Shown: one piece after another, positions 46,100 to 64,000 of the stretch
Layout of the letters: every line of letters begins with the position of its first letter
Numbering within the stretch: the stretch's first letter is position 1
DNA from: Hemicordylus capensis
Lineage: Eukaryota > Chordata > Lepidosauria > Squamata > Cordylidae
Direction: 5' to 3'
DNA: 64,000 nucleotides
Assembly: GCF_027244095.1 (NCBI RefSeq)
Contig: NC_069669.1
Span: 2,382,501-2,446,500 of the forward strand
Translations under genes and position numbers: made by a program
The notes under the pieces: model-generated
What the model saw: the letters and a program-made list of their open reading frames with translations, nothing else
Database searches by the model: none
What the model was told of the DNA's origin: nothing

Positions 46100-46389
46100 C
46101 TATTTGCTAAGCTGCTTCTCCGTCCCACAAGTAGTTTTTTTCAGTACCTGTTTTTCTTCTTTGGGGAAAAAAGTATAATTAGCCGGATTGTAGTCCTCCC
46201 AAATCTTTTCAAATTCTGCTAGGAAAATATTCACACAGGCTGTGTCCTCCACTATCAGCACATTCTCTTTGTTGTTCTGGATGGCTTGAGTGGTCCAGTT
46301 GAGGGAGCCAGTGATCAACATCTTTTTGTCTATGACGGCAAATTTATGATGCATATACCCACTATCCTGATCATGACGCACCTGAATCC
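46100..46389 (-). CDS. PLD6: PLD6 exon 2: HKD motif and C-terminus
   Basis: Acceptor (minus) ttttgcag at 46391-46390. The first two bases GG join the G of exon 1 to make Gly. It encodes [20 protein letters not shown] to [10 protein letters not shown] and TAG at 46102-46100. The C-terminal tail is shorter than in human. Confidence 0.96.
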
Positions 46390-48247
46390 CTGCAAAACCA
46401 AAGAAGCATTAAGTGCCAAAGTCAATTTTCACTTTCCCACCAAAGAAAGTGAAAAGAAAGTTAGCTACTCCATAATTGAGGAACTACCCTGTTCCAAGAA
46501 TGCAAAATTCAGTTTCCTCTATATACTTCATTTAGGGAGCTTCTGAAGAGCTGAAAAGACACTAAGCAAAATTCCTCCCCACCCCAACTCCATGATGCCT
46601 AAATCCTAAATAAAACAGATTAAGAGCTCAATTCTATGCCTGTTTACTCAAAAATAAATCCTACTGAGTTCAATGGAGCTTAATCCCAAGTAAAGATTGC
46701 ACCTTGAAACAGGTCTACATGCTAGCACATACAAAGAGAACACAAGAAGTCTGCTGGGCTCAAACTCCTTACTAGATGTGCCTGTTGGAGAGAATGGCTG
46801 CAATGAATACATCCCTTGAAAGGGATTGTGTTCCTCATTCTGGCAATGAAATGTTGGCAACCCTACAGGAGACGGAGTGGGGTGGGGGTGGTATGGTCTC
46901 CCTCAGGCTACCCAGCTCGCTTGCCCCTCCCTCCCAGGTCTGCTCGACTTCACCTCCCCACCTGTTTTTGTACTACAACTCCCATAATCCCCAGCCACAG
47001 TGGCCAGTAATCAGGGATTATGGGAGCTGTAAGCCAATATCTGCAGGATATCTGCAGGAGGGCCGAAGGTGAGCAGGCCTGCCCTAGGGTGACCAACAGT
47101 CCCTACCTAGTTAATTTTAATCACACTTGTATACTGCCCCACCCATCCAAAGGGTCATGGCGGTGTAAAACAACCAGCAGGGATTAGCCAGCGTGGTGTG
47201 GTGGTTAGAGTGCAGAGTTCAAATCCCCATTCAGCCATGAAACTAGCTGGGTGACTCTGGACCAGTCACGTCTCTCTCAGCCTAACCTACTTCACAGGGT
47301 TGTTGTGAGGAGAAACTCAAGTATGTAGTACACCGCTCTGGGCTCCTTGGGGGAAGAGCGGAATATAAGTGTAAAAATAATAATGTTTCCCCCGCAGCTC
47401 GAAATTGCCTGTCCCTTCCGGGACTCCCTTTTGTCCCTTATTTTCAGCGGGTGGGAAGAACCTGGGGCTGGGATCACGCCAGTTATTCTTCACTCATACC
47501 GAAATAATTAGTGAGCTCCAACTCCTTTCCTTTCCCTCCCTCCCAGACAGAGGACTCTGCAGCTCTGGCGGGCTGCAGTCTGAGGGTTGCCAACAGTCCT
47601 GTACCAAGTGTGCCTTCGAGGGACGGACCATGGCCGCCGCCGCCGCCTCCTCTTCCCGCCTCTTCCTACATCGCTGCTCGCCCCGCCACCAAAACGAGGG
47701 ACAAACGCTGCCCCTCTCTAGAGCCCAACAGGTCACCCCTGATGCGGGACGTCCCGCGTAACGAGGGAGAGCGGGCAGCAATCCCCGACCCGGCCGCGGC
47801 CTGCTCACCGGCCTGCCGGAGGCGCCCGATCTGGGAGCCGTTGAGGGCCATGTAGTCGGAGTCGACGACGACGCGGACACGGACGCCCCGCGCGTGCAGC
47901 AGGAGGACGGCGCGGCTGAGCTGCGGGCTGGAGAAGGCGAAGAGGCAGAGCTCCAGCGAGCGCCGCGCCCGCAGCAGGTGGGCCAAGAGGCGCGCGAGCG
48001 CGCTCTCGCGGTGGTGGGGCAGCGGGCACGCGCACCGAGGGGCAGGCCGCAGGCGCCCCGCTGGCTCTGGCGCCCCCTCCTCGGCCAGCAGCTCCTCGAC
48101 GCACGTCAGCCGCGACGGGAAGAAGAGCACCTCGCGCACCGCCGCCGGCCTCCTCCTCTTCATCAGCCAGCAAGCCAAGGCCTCCAGCGCCGCCACGGCC
48201 AGCGTGGCCGCCGCTGCCGCCGCCACCCACACCCGTCCGCGCCTCAT
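46100..48247 (-). CDS. PLD6: PLD6, mitochondrial cardiolipin hydrolase / Zucchini
   Basis: Phospholipase-D-family enzyme of the mitochondrial outer membrane. In animals it acts in primary piRNA biogenesis and hydrolyses cardiolipin to phosphatidic acid. Two exons give 242 codons plus stop (human about 252). Residues 5-28 are an Ala-rich membrane anchor ([20 protein letters not shown]). Next come [14 protein letters not shown] and a Cys/His cluster [13 protein letters not shown] (the family's zinc finger), then [34 protein letters not shown], and the single HKD motif [10 protein letters not shown] followed by [14 protein letters not shown]. All catalytic HxKxxxxD residues are intact; one HKD per chain implies a dimer, as known for the family. 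The ATG at 48247 was preferred over the upstream in-frame ATGs because it matches the family N-terminus and has G at -3. Confidence 0.97.
46626..46702 (+). repeat. Ancient interspersed repeat fragment
   Basis: ctcaattctatgcctgttta, ctactgagttcaatggagct and taatcccaagtaaagattgc form a motif, palindromic around GTTCAATGGAGC, that I recall as common in reptile genomes. The class is unclear. Confidence 0.4.
46965..47040. repeat. Small foldback (MITE-like) relic
   Basis: gtactacaactcccataatc then cccagccacagtggccag and gggattatgggagctgtaag are inverted arms of the small foldback family (compare 58075-58208). Confidence 0.6.
47185..47386 (+). mobile_element. Sauria-type tRNA-derived SINE
   Basis: tagccagcgtggtgtggtgg at the 5' end; box B-like gagttcaaatccccattcag; cacagggttgttgtgaggag in the middle; ctctgggctccttgggggaa and gagcggaatataagtg at the LINE-like tail. 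About 20 bp between box A and box B (the ctggactaggacc part) is missing. Confidence 0.8.
47809..48247 (-). CDS. PLD6: PLD6 exon 1
   Basis: [17 protein letters not shown] to [14 protein letters not shown]. The donor (minus) is gtgagc after GCCG, phase 1. The exon is very rich in CpG, so codon use differs from exon 2. Confidence 0.96.
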
Positions 48248-48262
48248 CGCCCTCTCGCCAAG

Positions 48263-48272
48263 GCGCATGCGC
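48263..48272. promoter_or_regulatory. NRF1-type palindrome GCGCATGCGC
   Basis: A perfect match to the NRF1 core, 16 bp upstream of the PLD6 start codon, with a second TGCGCA a few bases further up. NRF1 drives many mitochondrial and germline genes, so a site here is reasonable. The palindrome also contains an in-frame upstream ATG in a poor context. Confidence 0.5.
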
Positions 48273-48279
48273 AACGCCT

Positions 48280-48890
48280 GCGCACTCCCTCCCTCTTGTA
48301 ACCGCCTTTTCCTGCTTTCCCGCCTTTTCGGCCTCGACTCGACGGGGAACGTGGGGGAGCTGGTCATAGAGATCGCGGAACACAAAAGGCTAGAGCAACA
48401 CCTGCAGGCAGAGTCTGATCTTCCGGGTCAAGGGGAGCTCTCTAGACCGAATTGAAATGCACCACATAAACACCCCCAGCCATTCCCAGAGGGCGGCTGG
48501 GGAAAATCTAAGCTACGCGAAAGTCTTGGGCTTTTGTCTCTGTTCATTTCTATAGGAAAGCCTCGCTTCTGCCTGTTAAAATTGCTTGCTCCTCCCATTT
48601 CAATAAGCAGGGGCGACGCTAGGGATTACTAGCGTCGCCCTCTCACCCCCTGGCTGGCACGCACTCCTCCCTCCCGCCCTTGCACATGTTGCCCCCTCTG
48701 GGCCTGCCATTGGTCATGGCTGCAGTGGGGGTGGAGCTTGCCACATCCCCACACAGCCCCTTTACAGGAATTAATTATATAGATAGATTACTTGGAGACT
48801 TCCCAGAACACAACAAAAATCCAGCAACTAGTGCTTTCACTCTTATCTGCAAACTTTGTCTGAAGTCTTATATGCACAAACCACAGAGCT
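48280..48890. other. Intergenic spacer between PLD6 and FLCN
   Basis: About 0.6 kb. It includes a perfect 12 bp inverted repeat (GGGCGACGCTAG, 48611-48622, with its complement at 48629-48640), probably the end of a DNA transposon since it follows CAG, and otherwise unclassified sequence. Confidence 0.55.
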
Positions 48891-48909
48891 CAGCAGCATT
48901 AATTAAAAA

Positions 48910-48915
48910 TTTATT
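48910..48915 (-). terminator. FLCN: Polyadenylation signal AATAAA, probable FLCN 3' end
   Basis: TTTATT on the plus strand is AATAAA on the minus strand, about 1.73 kb after the FLCN stop and at the end of a repeat-free stretch. Confidence 0.5.
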
Positions 48916-48948
48916 TGTATTTTATGTGCTACAGTTCAAGCATACCTT

Positions 48949-49026
48949 GTACAATCAATATCAACAAAAACTTCAACATGAGCCCCCGTACAATCAATAT
49001 CAACAAAAACTTCAACATGAGCCCCC
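48949..49026. repeat. Perfect 39 bp tandem duplication
   Basis: Two identical units (48949-48987 and 48988-49026), each starting gtacaatcaatatcaacaaa and ending in gagccccc, near the distal end of the FLCN 3' UTR. Confidence 0.95.
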
Positions 49027-50642
49027 TAAAACCTATTATTTCTCTTAGGGAAATCTTCCTGCACTGTAGACAAATACAGATATATTAAAAACTCTAACCA
49101 CACATACAAGGATAAAAACGTTAATAAATTACCACAAAGCAGGAAATTAATAACTCCAGCTCAACATCTTTTTAAAAATTCCCATTTGTATCTTCCAATT
49201 TAAAATCTTAGCCCCCCACCCACCCCCTGCATGACAAGCAAGAGCATTTGTACAGTTCATCCTTAGTTAAATAATTAGAAAATGTACAGAACAAGTGGAA
49301 CTTACCAGGCACCAGAAGAAAAATAAGCATTTGCACAGGTTCTAGAACAGGTTTCAAAAGGAAACTATCATTATTGCAAATTTCCATTGCCCCAGAAATG
49401 TTTCCTTAACGTGTTAATACCAAGATTTCCACATGCAAATGTCACAGCAGCAGCACACCCTGCTGAAAACCTCTTAAGTGAAACTTGTGAAGTGAAAGAT
49501 TCTAAAACAAACACAGCCCTCAGCTGTAGCACACAATCTAAGGGCAGAATCCAGCCAATGTTAAAACACTAAAAGTCCCATTCATTTCAGGGGGAGAGTA
49601 AAGCATCTGTTTAAAATTCTCTTCCACTGAATGAACAAACAAAGACGCTGGTTGAGTTATGCCTCAACGCACATTACATCTGTATAAATAGGCTCTTAAA
49701 CACAGAAGCAATTTAGAAGCAAGACCTAGCCATGAGATCAATACTTGATATAAGATGTAAATACATTTTTAAACCCTGTTTTGCTTCCTTTCTGTTTGCC
49801 CCTGACAAAAAGATCTGCATTTTAAAGAGGCTGAAAACTTTTTTTTTTTTAAATGAGAAGCCCAATAGATATTAGAAAGCAAATCAGAGCATAACTACAC
49901 AGCCCAATCAAAGAATACTGGCCTGTACAGTATTAAGTATTGGCTCTCTCCCATACAAATAAACATGATTAGTTTCAATATAAACAACATCTCCCCAGTT
50001 CTGCTTTTAGCAGCATAGATTCTGTAGGAAGTCTAATACCCCAAACATGGCATTTCATAAATAATGTTAACCTGTCGCTAGACTAACTTAGGGAGAAATT
50101 CATAGGACGCCTTCAGTCTGTGATTGACAGGCTCCCCCTTAACATGGGAATATCAAGAGCACACACCAGTGTTGAACTTTGAAGAGGACCTCCAGTCATC
50201 TGGTGATAAACATTCCATTCCTCCATGGTAGTGGTAGAAGAAAAGGAACCAGAAGCCTCAATGCGCCTTCAGGTTTCACTAAAGAGCACACTGTAAAAAA
50301 GTAGATAGTGTCCCCACTTCAAGGGCACAAATGTACACTTCTAGATAGTCTTTTCTTGCCAATGAAAGAGATGCCCATCGAGAGAGGGACTGGAGCTCCC
50401 AACCAAGAGCAGGTCAACATAATGGTGGACAAAATCTAGCCTCTCATATACACAGTAGTGAGTTTTAGCTTATGAACGGCACCCCACACCCAACAGGATT
50501 CCATTTCCCCTGGCACTTGGTCGTAGAAACTCATCAGTTTTTAGGGTGCTCCTCAGTTGCAAGGGTGCCGATGTTCGCCACAGAGCATGATCTGGAAAGG
50601 CACTTGCAAGTGACTTCCCAAATACAAGTGAGGAACTCCAGA

Positions 50643-62438
<11,796 letters not shown>

Positions 62439-62724
62439 CACGACTCACCCGCCGGGCTCCCTGAAAGGAGAGAGAGAAGAGGGTATCCCTCAGGATGCAG
62501 GGTTCCTTCCAGAATCTGCCTTGACCTGCTGCTGGCAGACCCTGCTGGGATGAAGGTCAAGAGGCCCATTCACAAGACCAGGCCACTCTCCCAATAAAAG
62601 CAGATCTTGCCCTGTGTCCCCCACAACCTTTGTTAGTTGCTTGGTTTACTGTATTTACCCAAATCGAAGACGACTCTGAATTTAATAGAGGTGAAATACA
62701 TGTATACCCACATTTACTCAAAAG

Positions 62725-62986
62725 TAGAGTTGCCATGCCCCCCGAAATTCCAGGTTTCCCCCAGATTTTAAGCATCTCACCCAGATTGCTTAGCCCACCC
62801 AGATTCTCCCGGATTTCAGCTTTCATTAAAAAAAAATAAAATAAAAGCTAAGCTCTAGTCCTTGGAAAAGCGGAGTTATCGAGTAAAACGTGCAGTCACT
62901 GTTCTGCTCAGAAATTAGTTTCCAGCCAATTTACATAATATGCAAATTAGACACCCAGATTTGGAGAGCCAGAATATGGCAACCCT
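62725..62986 (-). mobile_element. AT-rich TIR element, copy B (best)
   Basis: Ends AGAGTTGCCAT (left) and ATGGCAACCCT (right) are inverted repeats. They are bracketed by actcaaaa (62717-62724) and actcgaaa (62987-62994), a likely 8 bp duplication with one mismatch. The body has tttacataatatgcaaatta and the complement of gactgcacgttttgctc-. Non-autonomous DNA transposon, hAT-like. Confidence 0.68.
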
Positions 62987-63157
62987 ACTCGAAAGGAACA
63001 GGACTCTAAATTGAAGATTACCTCCTGATTTCTAATATCAAATAACTTGTCGGGAAGGGAGGGGTTAGTCTTGGATTCAGGTAAATGTCGGCTTTTAACA
63101 TCTCTCTGTCACTCACTCTTCAAGATCAAACATACCCAGCACAGTAAATAAATAAAT

Positions 63158-63340
63158 AAATTATGTAAATCGTCTGGAAAATAATTTTTGAGAAGAATAG
63201 TGACTGCACGTTTTGCTCCATAACTCCATAACAAGGGCTAGAGCTAAGTTGTTTTGTTTTAATGAAAGCTGAAATCCGGGCGAATCTGGGTGGGCTAAGC
63301 AATCTGGTTGAGATGCTTAAAATCTGGACAGAAACCAGAA
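63158..63340 (+). mobile_element. AT-rich TIR element, copy C (truncated)
   Basis: aattatgtaaatcgtctgga, gactgcacgttttgctccat, gaaagctgaaatccgggcga and gtgggctaagcaatctggtt; same direction as copy A. The ends are lost. Confidence 0.62.
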
Positions 63341-64000
63341 GTTAAGCTAACTGGCCTGTCATTTCCCAGATCCCGCCCAGACCCTTTTTAAAAATTGGAG
63401 TTACATTCTCTACTTTCCAGTCATCTGCTACAGAGCCTAATTGTAGGGACAATACAACTGAGCATCATGAGTTTGCCCAGTCGATGTGAGGGCGATCGGA
63501 GTCACCCATTATTACAGCTCTGTCTCTGTTTGATGCCTCTCTGATTTGCTTCTCCAAACCCAGGCCACTCTCAGCACTTATTTAAGCTGAATTTATAATT
63601 TATGTTTAAGTAGAACCTCCATGTTCAGAGGCAGTATATCACTGAATACGATTTGTCTGAGTAGTGTGGGGGAGAGTAACAATGGCAGTGGGTTATTGCC
63701 TGTGGGCTTCCCAGAGATCTCTGGGGCTACATTGGGAAACACAATGTGAGACCAGATGGACTCTTGCAGTGTGATCTAGCAGGGGTCTTCTTATTTCTAA
63801 CCCATGGTACTGAAATGTTCAGAGGTACTCTCGTTCCAAGGATCAGTTGCTAGGCACAGACAGCAGAGAAGCAGCTGTTACCTCCATGATCTGCCTGCCC
63901 TGGGGGCTTCCTGCGGGCACACGGCGGACCACTCTGGGAAGCAGGTTCCTGAACTGCATGGACCCACTTTGGTCTGACCCTGCAAAGCTTTTCATAAGAA

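Larger units (their letters stand above)
46390..47808 (-). other. PLD6 intron with SINE and other repeats
   Basis: Contains an interspersed-repeat fragment at 46626-46702 (tactgagttcaatggagctt), a small foldback piece at 46965-47040 (actacaactcccataatccc), a Sauria-type SINE at 47185-47386 and GC-rich sequence next to exon 1. Confidence 0.7.
47620..48350. promoter_or_regulatory. CpG-island promoter region of PLD6
   Basis: Dense CpG and GCG/CGC triplets through exon 1 and about 100 bp upstream, against an AT-rich background. This is typical of a vertebrate CpG-island promoter. No TATA box was seen. Confidence 0.7.
48890..50642 (-). other. FLCN: FLCN 3' untranslated region
   Basis: About 1.75 kb with no recognised mobile element, bounded by the stop codon and the AATAAA at 48915-48910. 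It carries a perfect 39 bp tandem duplication (48949-49026). The extent is inferred. Confidence 0.6.
62461..64000 (-). other. FLCN 5' intron, repeats only
   Basis: No non-coding FLCN exon or promoter was recognised. It holds the TIR element copies B (62725-62986) and C (63158-63340), an AAAT run near 63147-63162, and possible LINE relics at 63340-63960 (aattggagttacattctcta, ggcagtatatcactgaatac). Confidence 0.55.

Noticed and set aside
47494-48301. Long plus-strand open frames over PLD6 exon 1
   Set aside because: Shadows of the GC-rich PLD6 exon, where stop codons are rare in every frame.

Overview
The window is vertebrate nuclear DNA, most likely from a squamate reptile (lizard or snake). 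Three intron-containing genes whose proteins are close to the human ones lie among repeats typical of squamates: tRNA-derived Sauria-type SINEs, a SINE with a 5S rRNA-like head, CR1/L2-type LINE ends and many foldback DNA-transposon relics. The gene order MPRIP, PLD6, FLCN and their directions (+, -, -) match human 17p11.2. The species assignment is inference from the repeats.

Layout. MPRIP (+) covers about 1-44275; its 5' part, with the first PH domain, lies left of the window. Seventeen coding exons are visible: two linker exons, four exons of the second PH domain, a 592 bp basic/acidic exon, the coiled-coil exons, and a 3882 bp in-frame cassette exon (24207-28088) that separates the long from the short isoform. 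The stop is at 39852 and a long 3' UTR runs to an AATAAA at 44258. PLD6 (-) has two exons (48247-47809 and 46389-46100) and converges on MPRIP; its GC-rich first exon looks like a CpG-island promoter. FLCN (-) runs from the start-codon exon (62460-62190) through all 11 coding exons to a stop at 50643, with a 3' UTR to about 48.9 kb. Its non-coding 5' exons were not found.

Functions. MPRIP is an actin/RhoA/myosin-phosphatase scaffold, PLD6 a mitochondrial outer-membrane phospholipase-D-family enzyme (cardiolipin hydrolysis, piRNA biogenesis), and FLCN a Rag-GTPase GAP at the lysosome. They are neighbours by conserved synteny, not an operon.

Most notable: a probable GC-AG intron after the FLCN start-codon exon, with a strong cryptic GT donor just upstream of the ATG; the weak donor of the MPRIP mega-exon; a hAT-like foldback family whose three copies each sit within 100 bp downstream of a host 5' splice site; a decayed, intronless PRC1-family copy and a 7SL RNA relic in MPRIP introns; FLCN donors that touch (TG)n runs; and LINE or SINE ends right beside FLCN acceptors. 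No retroviral or LTR element was recognised. No wholly new gene system was found; the novelty is in splice-site and repeat architecture.
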